DNA from: Paraburkholderia sp. DHOC27
GTDB taxonomy: Bacteria; Pseudomonadota; Gammaproteobacteria; Burkholderiales; Burkholderiaceae
Direction of reading: 5' to 3'
Assembly: GCF_003429005.1 (NCBI RefSeq)
Contig: NZ_QVQV01000006.1
Coordinates: forward strand, 434,001 to 498,000
DNA: 64,000 nt
Shown here: piece by piece, positions 35,541-43,622 of the stretch
How the letters are laid out: each line of letters opens with the position of its first letter
Position numbering within the stretch: position 1 is the first letter of the stretch
Position numbers and translations under genes: made by a program
Notes under the pieces: model-generated
Database searches by the model: none
What the model saw: only the letters and a program-made list of their open reading frames with translations
What the model was told of the DNA's origin: nothing

Positions 35541-36272
35541 TCACTTCATCTGCACCGAGCCCGACACCGTGACCGTCACCGTCGAGGTCCCCGCTTCGAG
35601 CGGCAGCGGCGCGGCCGCCTTGGCATCGGCGCCCATTGCGCGGGCGCTCATCATCATCATGGGGCGCGGCATCACACCGTTCTGCCCGACGTTCACTTCG
35701 CGAATCGAATAACCGCTGTAGCCAAATGCCTGCGCGGCGGAGCCGGCCTGTTGACGGAACGAGGCAATCGCGTCGCCGGTCAGTTTCTGCTCAGCCGCGC
35801 GCTGTGCTTCCGGCGACAGCGAAAACTGCACGTTGCCAACCTGCATGTTCGACGCCATCTGCCCGGCCAGTTTCGACGCCGCAGCGAAATCATGCGATTC
35901 GAGTACCACTTCCGTGCGGCCACGCCATGCCGAGATGCGCCCATCGCGATCGGTGGACGGTGCAATGGAGAACGAACCGGTGCGGGCAGTCACGCCGCTC
36001 ACGCCCTTTGCCTGGCGAAGCGCGGCATCCGCGCGCTGGTTCAGTGACGTAGTCAGGACGGACGGATCGCTCGCTTCCTGCTCGTAGAACAGCGTGATGT
36101 TGACGACGTCCTGTGGCACCTCGGCGCTGGCTTGCGCATTCAGCGACAACACACCCGCAGGCTGCGCCTGCACGACGGCCTGCGCACGCGCGGCGGAGGG
36201 TACGAGCGTCAGCGCGAGCGGGGCGGCGATGGCCACGGCGAGCGCGATGGCACGTACGTTTTTCTGGTTCAT
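35541..36272 (-). CDS. SIMPL-domain (DUF541) periplasmic protein
   Basis: Exported protein of 243 residues. Signal peptide 1-30 ends ARA; the SIMPL domain covers about residues 40-240 (VLSLNAQASAEVPQDVVNIT, then YEQEASDP). A Met-rich patch MPRPMMMMSARAMG lies near residue 205. The family includes YggE/BP26-type proteins linked to oxidative-stress tolerance; a channel-like oligomer is known for Brucella BP26. Function here is inferred only to family level. Confidence 0.85.
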   Translation of the reverse strand: MNQKNVRAIALAVAIAAPLALTLVPSAARAQAVVQAQPAGVLSLNAQASAEVPQDVVNITLFYEQEASDPSVLTTSLNQRADAALRQAKGVSGVTARTGSFSIAPSTDRDGRISAWRGRTEVVLESHDFAAASKLAGQMASNMQVGNVQFSLSPEAQRAAEQKLTGDAIASFRQQAGSAAQAFGYSGYSIREVNVGQNGVMPRPMMMMSARAMGADAKAAAPLPLEAGTSTVTVTVSGSVQMK

Positions 36273-36420
36273 TGCTTGACTCCTTGCTTCAACAGATCAG
36301 GCACGATGCCTTGGGGCGAAACCGTGCAAAACGGCGGCCCGTGCAAAGATCGGGCCCGCGCATTTCGCGCCGGATTAGGCACGTGGCTGAGTGGCTTGGT
36401 TCCCCAATGCCACCTGGCAG

Positions 36421-36564
36421 ATGCGGCGGCGCGGTGTCACGCAAGCGGCACATGGGGCAAAGCGGGGGCAAAGCGGGGCCAACGCGGGGCTAATGCGGCG
36501 GCGCGGTGTCACGCAAGCGGCACATGGGGCAAAGCGGGGGCAAAGCGGGGCCAACGCGGGGCTA
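36421..36564. repeat. 72-bp tandem repeat, two copies plus partial third
   Basis: Bases 36421-36492 are repeated identically at 36493-36564, and a third copy starts at 36565 but diverges after about 10 bp. The unit itself contains smaller GGGGCAAAGCGG-like repeats. It sits in the 386-bp region between the SIMPL and EVE genes, both on the minus strand. No reading frame here looks like a protein; a peptide repeat of 24 residues per unit on the plus strand is fortuitous. Confidence 0.85.
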
Positions 36565-36658
36565 ATGCGGCGCCAACCCGCGTCGCCGCTATGGCAAACC
36601 GATTGGCAACCTCAAGCGGCGGCAGTATCGAGCCCGCCACGACAGCGGGTTCACAACC

Positions 36659-37117
36659 TCAAACCAGCCGCTTCGTGATGAAGCGCCATTCGGCTTCGGT
36701 CACGGGCGTGATCGACAGGCGGTTGCCTTTGGCGAGCACCCGCATGTCCGCCAGTTCACTGTGCTCACGCAATGCGGCGAGCGGAATCAATGACACTTTC
36801 TTTTTAAACTCGACGTCGACCAGCAACCAGCGCGGTGTTTCCTGCGTCGATTTCGGATCGTAGTACGGGCTCTTCGGATCGAATTGGGTCGGGTCGGGAT
36901 AGGCGCTCGAGGCCACCTCCGCGAGTCCCGCAATGCCGGGTTCGGGGCAGCTCGAGTGATAAAACAGCACCCCGTCCCCCACTTTCATCGTGTCGCGCAT
37001 GAAATTGCGCGCCTGATAGTTGCGCACACCGGTCCACGGCAAAACGTGGCGCGGTGCGTTGGCGAGGTCGTCGATGCTTGCTTCGTCCGGTTCGGACTTC
37101 ATTAGCCAGTAGCGCAT
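36659..37117 (-). CDS. EVE-domain protein
   Basis: PUA-like EVE domain covering nearly all of 152 residues. It begins MRYWLMKSEPDEASIDDLAN and includes WTGVRNYQARNFMRDTMKVG and GVLFYHSSCPEPGIAG, the hallmark motifs. EVE domains are thought to bind modified bases in DNA or RNA. The start at 37117 is chosen because the conserved MRYWLMKSEP begins there, although the frame remains open upstream. It lies next to 6S RNA and zapA. Confidence 0.9.
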   Translation of the reverse strand: MRYWLMKSEPDEASIDDLANAPRHVLPWTGVRNYQARNFMRDTMKVGDGVLFYHSSCPEPGIAGLAEVASSAYPDPTQFDPKSPYYDPKSTQETPRWLLVDVEFKKKVSLIPLAALREHSELADMRVLAKGNRLSITPVTEAEWRFITKRLV

Positions 37118-37195
37118 GAATCGAAATGAACGTGAGTTGAACAAATCGGGTTGAACACCCCGACACCAGTCAAAAAACCGGCGCCCCAAAGAAAA

Positions 37196-37223
37196 ACGGC
37201 ACCGGACACAAGTCCGATGCCGT
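37196..37223 (-). terminator. Terminator downstream of 6S RNA
   Basis: On the minus strand ACGGCATCGGAC and GTCCGGTGCCGT form a 12-bp stem (one T-G pair) with a 4-base loop, followed by TTTTTC. It would end the 6S precursor just before the EVE gene. Confidence 0.8.
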
Positions 37224-37227
37224 TAGA

Positions 37228-37409
37228 TAAGGTCCCCGCCTTAGCCGCTAGGCCGGCATCCTGAACCGGAGGTTCAGAATTGGTCGCAGTTAGCAGCACT
37301 TCGGGTACATCAGACAGAGTGACGCGCACACCCGTGCTACAAATTTCCGCAACCGTGCACATGGCATTGGTTCAAGGAATATATGACCTTGGCGAACCAG
37401 GCAGGGAAG
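37228..37409 (-). ncRNA. ssrS: 6S RNA
   Basis: About 182 nt on the minus strand, mimicking open promoter DNA to sequester sigma70 RNA polymerase. Supporting features: the closing stem CCCTGCC (5' side) with GGCGGGG (3' side); the conserved 3' half AACTGCGACC followed by the hairpin TGAACCTCCGGTTCA and GGATGCCGG, which parallel the E. coli sequence; and location directly after zapA, as in E. coli. Ends are estimated from the closing stem; a 3' precursor runs to the terminator at 37196-37223. Confidence 0.82.
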
Positions 37410-37521
37410 CTAAACCGATTGAACTCAAACGTTTGCTGGGACTGGTTGAAGTCCGCTCATGCAACAGGTTTGAATTCGCGGTTGACCGTGCGGCCAACCG
37501 AAGCATGCACTTTAAACCTTT

Positions 37522-37836
37522 TTACTGAATGCTGTACTGCTGGATGACAGTACCGAGCTGTTCGTTCATCTGATGCATTGTACGCCGGATTTCCTCGGCG
37601 GGAAACGCTTCTCCATGACGGACGCTGGCTTGCAGCTTAAGCAGTTCCGATGCCAGCGAGAGCGCAGCCATGACAGCAATGCGATCGAGGCCACGTACGT
37701 TGCTGTTCGAGCGGATCTTCGACATCTCGGCGTCCACCCGTGCCACCGCTTCGAGCAGCGCAGCTTCGGTTTCAGGCGAGCAGGCAAGACGATAGGGCTG
37801 GCCGAGAATCGATACTTCGATCTGCTTGGTGGTCAT
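37522..37836 (-). CDS. zapA: Cell division protein ZapA
   Basis: FtsZ-bundling protein of 104 residues. The start MTTKQIEVSILGQPYRLACS and the GLDRIAVMAALSLASELL helix match ZapA; the C-terminal coiled coil mediates tetramerisation. The start overlaps the stop of the upstream coiled-coil gene by four bases. 6S RNA follows downstream. Confidence 0.93.
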   Translation of the reverse strand: MTTKQIEVSILGQPYRLACSPETEAALLEAVARVDAEMSKIRSNSNVRGLDRIAVMAALSLASELLKLQASVRHGEAFPAEEIRRTMHQMNEQLGTVIQQYSIQ

Positions 37837-38222
37837 GCATTTTCTCCGTGGCGGGTGACTTCGCTATCGGCTTGCTCGGCGTGCTGTGCATGCGAGCCCG
37901 AGCCATGCTCCGAATCGTGCTCGGCTGAGAGCAGGTCGAGCTGGTTATCCGGCTCACTATGAGCACGCGCACGCGGCAGTTTTTCGAGGATCGCGTTCAG
38001 GCGCACCTGGGCGTCGTCGATCTTGGCGGACAACGCGTCACGCTCTGCTTGCAGCGCGTCGCGTTCCTCACGCATCTGGGCAAGCTCTGCGCGCGTTGCC
38101 TCGGATTCCGCGCGCACGCCGGCGAGCTGCGCTTCGAGCGCCTGACGCGCTTCATTGTGGCGCTGGCTGATCGCGATCAGCTTGCCGATATTTTGTGAAA
38201 GTGTTTCGAGTTCGGTGAGCAT
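37833..38222 (-). CDS. Coiled-coil protein coupled to zapA (ZapB-like)
   Basis: Protein of 129 residues dominated by a coiled coil from about 10 to 85 (LEAQLAGVRAESEATRAEL, then QMREERDALQAERDALSAKI) and ending in an acidic/His-rich tail (EHDSEHGSGSHAQHAEQ). It overlaps zapA by four bases, implying translational coupling and a shared role in division-ring assembly. ZapB-like naming is by position and architecture only. Confidence 0.8.
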   Translation of the reverse strand: MLTELETLSQNIGKLIAISQRHNEARQALEAQLAGVRAESEATRAELAQMREERDALQAERDALSAKIDDAQVRLNAILEKLPRARAHSEPDNQLDLLSAEHDSEHGSGSHAQHAEQADSEVTRHGENA

Positions 38223-38511
38223 GTGCTGCGTCCTCTAAAGACATCGCATTTTAGCGCGGAATATCGCAGGTTCCGACAATTGTCTCGTTTCGAGACGTAA
38301 CAGCATCGCTTTATGCAGACTTCCGTTGGCCGAAATCGCAGGGACGTTACCCCGATTCGTGCGCGACGAGTCCTGGTAACGGTCTGCCGGTGTTTTGCCG
38401 ACGGTCTGCATCATCAGTACCAAAACAGGAATCTCGCGCCACGCAAGAAAGCTGTTTTGCCCCTTTCTTGACGGTCTGTGTGGCCACTCATAAACTTGCG
38501 ACACTTTAATA
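38223..38511. other. Intergenic region upstream of the zapA operon
   Basis: No gene recognised. It should hold the promoter of the coiled-coil/zapA operon reading leftwards. The octamer ACGGTCTG occurs three times on the plus strand (38379, 38401, 38471), the first two 22 bp apart. Confidence 0.5.
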
Positions 38512-38690
38512 TCCACACACGAATATCTCTTTCGTGTGGAGTTAAGACGGCAGATTAGCCCGCGTGCAAAGTTCAACTATAAAGCCGCGAGTGTGCCATT
38601 CCACGCGGCCGGTGGGAAGGCAGAATATGGCCTCACGAGAATGAATCCAGAGATGAACGGGGAGCCGGGCGCGGGTCTGCTACACACGAA
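38512..38690 (+). promoter_or_regulatory. Diverged cobalamin-riboswitch-like leader
   Basis: Upstream of the B12 transport/synthesis operon. CAACTATAAAGCCGCGAG (38574-38591), GCCATT (38595) and GGTGGGAAGGC (38611-38621) parallel the conserved CAACTGTAA...GCCACTG...GGGAAGGC core of cobalamin riboswitches, and AGCCGGG...GGTCTGC (38663-38680) is a poor B12 box. The ends pair as P1: TTCGTGTG (38531-38538) with CACACGAA (38683-38690). The same TTCGTGTG can instead pair with the upstream copy of ACACACGAA (38515-38523). The usual 5' CGGTG element is not visible, so this may be a variant or decaying switch. Confidence 0.45.
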
Positions 38691-39043
38691 GCGCGTGCAC
38701 GGAACATGCCTGACGGTGATGCGGTCATCACGCAAAGGTTTGCGTGAGTCATATCGTGCGCAAACGGGTCATCCGCGCAGGACGTTCCCTCTGATGTTTA
38801 GCGTTTGATGCATCATGCGCACTGTTGCGCCCGTCCACGCGGATTCCATTCAGCGTGTGGCCGATCCGTGTGTCCACGTTGCAGCTGCAAGCCGGTTATT
38901 CGACGCATGAGCGGCGCACGAGCGGTGAGACGCGAGGGACGTGGCCAGGGCATCGTGACATTGCATGTGCATCGACGCGTCACGAAAGCGTGCTAGCTGA
39001 GCGCGGCAATTCCATATCTCTTCGACACTCTTCGACAAGGACC
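38691..39043 (+). other. Long leader region before btuC
   Basis: No convincing gene. Two perfect hairpins overlap by three bases: GTGATG/CATCAC (38716-38731) and CACGCAAA/TTTGCGTG (38729-38746). The length would suit a lost or reduced coding gene, for example a receptor gene, between leader and btuC, but I see no recognisable remnant. Confidence 0.45.
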
Positions 39044-39172
39044 ATGAGTTCGCCTGCACGTATCTCACGCCATGTGGTTGTAATGATCGCACGCGCTGCA
39101 ACTCATGCAGCCATGCCGGACGACATGGACCGCGATGGCAACGCTACCGCGGCCACGGAGCCGCGTCGATGA
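39044..39172 (+). CDS. Possible small coupled ORF before btuC
   Basis: A 42-codon frame starting ATG 39044 with AAGG a few bases upstream, ending in TGA that overlaps the btuC ATG (ATGA at 39169). The overlap suggests translational coupling of btuC to a leader peptide. The product (beginning MSSPARISRHVVVMIARAAT) shows no known motif. The frame is also open upstream, so this could be chance. Confidence 0.3.
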   Translation: MSSPARISRHVVVMIARAATHAAMPDDMDRDGNATAATEPRR

Positions 39173-40212
39173 ACCGCCTCTCCCTGCGCACCCTGCCCGT
39201 GATGCACGCGAGGCGCGCTGCCGTGATCTGGTGCGTGCTCGCCGTATTGGCGCTGGTCGTGCTGATGGCCTCGCTCGCGCTCGGCAGTGTGTCGCTCACA
39301 CCGTCGCATGTGCTCACGGCACTGTTGCCGTCGCACGCCGTGCCGGGTGCGCAGAGCGACCTAGCCGGCGAGATCGTGCGCACGCTGCGTTTGCCGCGCG
39401 CGTTGGCTGGCTTCGCCTGCGGCGCGTTGCTCGCAGTGGCGGGCGCGTTGTTGCAGGTGCTGTTGCGCAACCCGCTGGCTGAACCGTATGTGCTCGGCGT
39501 GTCCGGCGGCGCGGCCAGCTTCGCGCTGCTGGCGATGATCGTGGGCTGTGCATGGTGGCTCGTCGATGCGAGCGCGCTGGCGGGTGCGTTCGTCTCGATC
39601 CTGCTTGTGCTGGGTCTTGCGCGCCGCGAGTTGTGGCGGGGTGAGCCGCAGGACACGTCGCCACGTTTGTTGCTGACGGGCGCCGTGATCGCGGCAGGGT
39701 GGGGTGCGCTGATCACGCTGTTACTGACGCTCGCGCCCGATGACCGGCTGCGTGGCATGCTGTTCTGGCTGACGGGCGATCTCAGCGCGAGCGGCACGCC
39801 AGCTCTCGCGCTCGTCTCGCTCGTCGTCGTGCTCGTGGCCATCGTACCGGCCGCGCCGCAACTCAACGTGCTGTTGCGCGGCGATGCGGCGGCGCAGTCG
39901 CTGGGGGTGCCAGTCGTGCGTTTGCGTCTGCGTGTCTATCTGATTGCGTCGGTGGCTGCGGCGGCTGCCGTGACCACCGGCGGAACCATTGGCTTCGTCG
40001 GTCTCGTGGTGCCGCACACATTGCGGCTCGCGTTCGGCAACGATCAACGGATGCTGTTGCCTGCTGCCGCGCTCGGCGGCGGGACCGCGGTGATGGGTGC
40101 GGACCTGATCGCCCGCACCGTGATCGCGCCGGCGCAATTGCCGGTGGGCGTGATTACCGCGCTGATCGGCGTGCCGCTGTTTCTATGGATGCTGCTGCGC
40201 AGGTCACGATGA
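39169..40212 (+). CDS. btuC: Cobalamin ABC transporter permease BtuC-type
   Basis: FecCD/BtuC-family inner-membrane permease, 347 residues, with about ten hydrophobic segments. Family motifs: RLPRALAGFACGALLAVAGA near residue 68, NPLAEPYVLGVSGGA, and GTIGFVGLVVPHTLRLAFG near residue 270. B12 specificity is inferred from operon context (btuD, cobTSC, and the btuF gene nearby). GGAG lies eight bases before the ATG. Confidence 0.9.
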   Translation: MNRLSLRTLPVMHARRAAVIWCVLAVLALVVLMASLALGSVSLTPSHVLTALLPSHAVPGAQSDLAGEIVRTLRLPRALAGFACGALLAVAGALLQVLLRNPLAEPYVLGVSGGAASFALLAMIVGCAWWLVDASALAGAFVSILLVLGLARRELWRGEPQDTSPRLLLTGAVIAAGWGALITLLLTLAPDDRLRGMLFWLTGDLSASGTPALALVSLVVVLVAIVPAAPQLNVLLRGDAAAQSLGVPVVRLRLRVYLIASVAAAAAVTTGGTIGFVGLVVPHTLRLAFGNDQRMLLPAAALGGGTAVMGADLIARTVIAPAQLPVGVITALIGVPLFLWMLLRRSR

Positions 40213-41060
40213 CGACACGCCCCATGACCAACTCGTCGCCCAATGCACAGGCCACGCTCAGCGCGCAGCGCATCACGTTGCGCGCCGGCACGCGTACCTT
40301 GCTCGCGAGCTTCACGCACACCTTCTATCCCGGCGAGGTATGGTGCATCGCCGGTCCAAACGGCGCGGGCAAGACGACACTGATTTCCGCGCTGGCGGGT
40401 CTGCTGCAACCCGCTGAGGGACATGTGGAGCTCGACGGTACGCGGCTCGCTGGCTGGTCGCCGGTCGCGCTGGCGCGGCGCCGCGCCTTGATGCCGCAAA
40501 GCGCGCATGATGCGTTCAGCACGAGCGTACTCGAGATGGTCATGCTGAACCGCTTTCCGCATCTCACGGGGTGGGGTTGGGAGCGTCCCGAAGACCGCGC
40601 CGCTGCGCACGCCGCGCTCGATCTGCTCGATTTACGCGGCTTCGCCTCACGCGATGTGCTGTCGCTGTCGGGCGGCGAGCGGCAGCGCGTCGCGCTGGCC
40701 GCCGCGTTCTGTCAGGATGCGCCATTGCTGCTGCTCGACGAGCCGCTCACGCATCTGGACTTGCGTCACCAGATAGACTGCCTCGAAGCACTCAGTGCCT
40801 GGGCCAGGGAGCCGAGGCGTACAGTGGTGTTTTCGTGCCATGACCTGAATCTCGCGCGCCGTTTCGCAACGCATGCGCTGCTGCTCGACGGTGCGGGAAT
40901 GGCCTATGCCGGTCCGGCACGCGAGGTGCTCACGCCCGCGCTCGCCAGCCGCGCTTTCGGCTATCCGCTGATGCTGTTGCAGGACGGCGACCACGAAGCG
41001 CTGGTGCCGGCGCCGCGTCCGCACGGCAACACGCGCGGTGACGCGGGGCCGGTTGCGTGA
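40209..41060 (+). CDS. btuD: Cobalamin ABC transporter ATP-binding protein BtuD-type
   Basis: ABC ATPase of 283 residues energising corrinoid import. Walker A is GPNGAGKTTLISAL, the signature LSGGERQRVALAAAF, and Walker B PLLLLDEPLTHLDL. The ATG at 40209 overlaps the btuC stop (ATGA), favouring it over ATGs at 40185 and 40224. The C-terminal tail after residue 265 is Pro/Arg-rich and probably disordered. Confidence 0.9.
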   Translation: MTTRPMTNSSPNAQATLSAQRITLRAGTRTLLASFTHTFYPGEVWCIAGPNGAGKTTLISALAGLLQPAEGHVELDGTRLAGWSPVALARRRALMPQSAHDAFSTSVLEMVMLNRFPHLTGWGWERPEDRAAAHAALDLLDLRGFASRDVLSLSGGERQRVALAAAFCQDAPLLLLDEPLTHLDLRHQIDCLEALSAWAREPRRTVVFSCHDLNLARRFATHALLLDGAGMAYAGPAREVLTPALASRAFGYPLMLLQDGDHEALVPAPRPHGNTRGDAGPVA

Positions 41061-41127
41061 CACACGCGCCTGCATGCCGCGGTTCCGCGAACGAACACTC
41101 AAAACCTAGTCTTTAATCCGACCGCCC

Positions 41128-42189
41128 ATGACTTCATCAACCGCCTTGCCCGTTGTCGAGCCGCTCGATCAAACGCTGCGCGCCACGCTGCAACATCTCA
41201 TTGATACGAAAACCAAGCCGCCTGGCAGCCTTGGCCAGCTCGAAAGCATCGCACGTCAGATGGGGCTGATCCAGCGCACCACGCATCCCACCGTCACGCG
41301 TCCGGTCATGCTCGTGTTCGCGGGTGATCATGGCATCGCGGCAGAAGGCGTGAGCCCGTATCCGCAGGCCGTCACCGCGCAGATGGTGCTGAACTTCCTG
41401 GCCGGTGGCGCAGCGATCAATGCCTTGAGCCGGGTGGCGGGCGCGACGCTCGAAGTGATCAACGCCGGCGTGGCCTCGCCCTTGCCGCATGCCGAAGGTC
41501 TCGTGGATATTCCTGTCGCCGCGGGTACTCGCAACTTCGCACACGAGCCTGCGATGAGCCGCGAACAGGCGCTCCTTGCGATGCACGCCGGCGCCGAGCG
41601 CGTGCGGCATCACGCGGCGCTCGGCACCAACGTGATCGGCTTCGGCGAGATGGGCATCGCCAATACTTCAGCGGCAGCGTGTCTGATGAGCCGTCTTTGT
41701 GGCGTACCCATTGATGATTGCGTTGGGCGCGGCACCGGGCTCGACGACGCGGGCCTCGTAAAGAAGCGCGACGTGTTGGCCGCGGCGTTGGCGCGGCATG
41801 CATCGAGCACCGAAGCCGCGGATGCAATCAACGTACTGGCCACCTTCGGCGGCTTCGAAATCGCAATGATGGCGGGGGCGTATCTCGCGGCCGCCGAAGC
41901 ACGCATGACGATTCTGGTGGACGGGTTCATCGCAACCTCCGCGCTGCTCGTGGCCGACGCGCTCGCACCCAATGTGCGCGAGTATTGTGTGTTTGCGCAT
42001 GCATCGAATGAAGCGGGGCATCGGCGCATGCTCGATCATTTCGGCGCAACGCCGCTGCTTGCGCTCGACATGCGGCTCGGCGAGGGCACGGGCGCGGCAC
42101 TCGCCATTCCGTTGTTGCGCGCGGCGGTCGCGTTCGTGAACGAGATGGCGAGTTTCGAATCGGCCGGCGTGGCCGATCGCGATGCTTGA
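41128..42189 (+). CDS. cobT: Nicotinate-nucleotide-dimethylbenzimidazole phosphoribosyltransferase
   Basis: Activates the lower ligand base of B12 by forming alpha-ribazole phosphate; 353 residues, the standard CobT length. Motifs: LDTKTKPPGSLG-type segment (here IDTKTKPPGSLGQLE), FAGDHGIAAEGVSPYPQAVT, GEMGIANTSAAA and the catalytic Glu in RLGEGTGAALA. It follows btuD by 67 bp and precedes cobS. Confidence 0.95.
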   Translation: MTSSTALPVVEPLDQTLRATLQHLIDTKTKPPGSLGQLESIARQMGLIQRTTHPTVTRPVMLVFAGDHGIAAEGVSPYPQAVTAQMVLNFLAGGAAINALSRVAGATLEVINAGVASPLPHAEGLVDIPVAAGTRNFAHEPAMSREQALLAMHAGAERVRHHAALGTNVIGFGEMGIANTSAAACLMSRLCGVPIDDCVGRGTGLDDAGLVKKRDVLAAALARHASSTEAADAINVLATFGGFEIAMMAGAYLAAAEARMTILVDGFIATSALLVADALAPNVREYCVFAHASNEAGHRRMLDHFGATPLLALDMRLGEGTGAALAIPLLRAAVAFVNEMASFESAGVADRDA

Positions 42190-42267
42190 TGCTTGATGCG
42201 AATACACAATGCGCACGATGCCCACGATGCAGACACCTGATCGCCGCTTGACGCTCACCGTCCCGAC

Positions 42268-43026
42268 ATGAACCCGCGCGCCGAACTCCGTTACTTTTTC
42301 ACGGCGCTGGGTTACTTCACGCGCGTGCCGGTGCCGCGCTGGGTCGGTTACGAGCCGCATTATCTGAACGCGGCGGCGCGCTATTTCCCGCTCGTCGGTC
42401 TATTGGTCGGGGGATTGGCGGCGCTCGTCTATCTCGCCGCGCTGCACGTGTTTCCGCATGGCGTCTCGGTGATCCTCTCGATGACGGCGACGCTGCTGCT
42501 CACGGGTGCCTTCCATGAAGACGGTCTTGCGGATTGCTGCGATGCGTTCGGTGGCGCATATTCGCGCGCCGACGTGTTGCGGATCATGCATGATTCGCGC
42601 ATCGGTGCTTTTGGCGCCATCGCGTTGGTGATCGCGCTGGCGTTGAAGTGGCAAACGCTCGCAGCGTTGCCGCCTGATCGGGCCGCAGGTCTGATGATTG
42701 CCGCACACGCCGCGAGCCGCGCGTTTGCGATCAGCTACCTCGCCACGCTCGACTATGTTCGTCCCGAGGGCAAGGCCAAACCCGTCGCGCAGCGGCTGAG
42801 TGGCGCGCCGTTTGCGTGGGCTGCAGTATTCGGTCTGCCCGCGTTGTTCTGGCCGGACTGGCGCTTCGGCTGCGTGGCGCTCGTCATGCTTCTGGTGCTG
42901 CGCCTGCTGCTCGGCCGGTATTTCGTCAGACGCATTGGCGGCTACACCGGCGACTGTCTCGGCTTTGCGCAGCAGATCTTCGAACTGGCCATTTATCTGG
43001 CGGGGCTCGCATGGATATCGTCCTGA
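42268..43026 (+). CDS. cobS: Adenosylcobinamide-GDP ribazoletransferase CobS
   Basis: Integral membrane enzyme of 252 residues joining GDP-cobinamide with alpha-ribazole (phosphate), the final B12 assembly step. It begins with an FTALGYFTRVP segment, has the conserved FHEDGLADCCDAFGG motif and about five to six hydrophobic helices. Its 3' end overlaps cobC by 16 bp. Confidence 0.94.
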   Translation: MNPRAELRYFFTALGYFTRVPVPRWVGYEPHYLNAAARYFPLVGLLVGGLAALVYLAALHVFPHGVSVILSMTATLLLTGAFHEDGLADCCDAFGGAYSRADVLRIMHDSRIGAFGAIALVIALALKWQTLAALPPDRAAGLMIAAHAASRAFAISYLATLDYVRPEGKAKPVAQRLSGAPFAWAAVFGLPALFWPDWRFGCVALVMLLVLRLLLGRYFVRRIGGYTGDCLGFAQQIFELAIYLAGLAWISS

Positions 43027-43601
43027 TTCGTCACCCAGCAGTCGCGGTCGACGCCGGCGTGTGTTACGGACACAGCGATGTGCCGCTCGTCGACGACCCC
43101 GAAGCTTCCGCCGCCACGCTCGCGATGCGGCTCGCCACCTTGCAGGTGCCGCCGCCGCGCGTGTTGCTGTCGAGTCCTCTGACACGCTGTGCGACCGTGG
43201 CCACCGCGATGGCGAACGACTTCGGCTGTCCGCTGAGTATTGATGACAGTCTGAAGGAAATGAATTTCGGCGCGTGGGAGCAGCAGCGTTGGGAGGACGT
43301 CGATCCTGCGCTGATCGACGACTGGGCCGCCGACTTTCAGCACGCGCGCACGCACGGCGGCGAAAGCGTCGCGCAGTTCGTCTCGCGCGTGGAGACGTGG
43401 CTCGATGCGTTTGCGCAGACCCGTGAGCTGTCGCCTGCCTATGTGGTCACGCATGCCGGCGTGATTCGCGTGATCGCGTCGCTGGTGCTGAACGTGCCGG
43501 TGGATCGCGCCTTGCATTGGTCGCTGGATATGGGCGCCGTCGTATGGCTGCGGCGTCACGATGAGTCGCAGCAATGGTCGCTGGTGCGCTGGAACGTGTG
43601 A
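43011..43601 (+). CDS. cobC: Alpha-ribazole phosphatase CobC (histidine phosphatase)
   Basis: Phosphoglycerate-mutase-like phosphatase, 196 residues, removing the phosphate from alpha-ribazole 5'-phosphate or cobalamin phosphate. The N-terminal MDIVLIRHPAVAVDAG contains the catalytic RHP motif (usually RHG; the phospho-accepting His is kept) and the C-terminal YVVTHAGVIR the second His. ATG 43011 inside the cobS end indicates translational coupling. Last gene of the plus-strand half of the cluster. Confidence 0.9.
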   Translation: MDIVLIRHPAVAVDAGVCYGHSDVPLVDDPEASAATLAMRLATLQVPPPRVLLSSPLTRCATVATAMANDFGCPLSIDDSLKEMNFGAWEQQRWEDVDPALIDDWAADFQHARTHGGESVAQFVSRVETWLDAFAQTRELSPAYVVTHAGVIRVIASLVLNVPVDRALHWSLDMGAVVWLRRHDESQQWSLVRWNV

Positions 43602-43622
43602 ACGCGTGACGATTCCGCGTCG

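Noticed and set aside
36289..36863. Plus-strand frame through the 72-bp repeat
   Set aside because: The peptide repeat arises only from the DNA repeat, and the frame runs antisense into the EVE gene.
38235..38576. 113-codon minus-strand frame upstream of the coiled-coil gene
   Set aside because: No recognisable start site, composition or motif; it crosses the leader hairpin at 38512-38540 and is probably chance.
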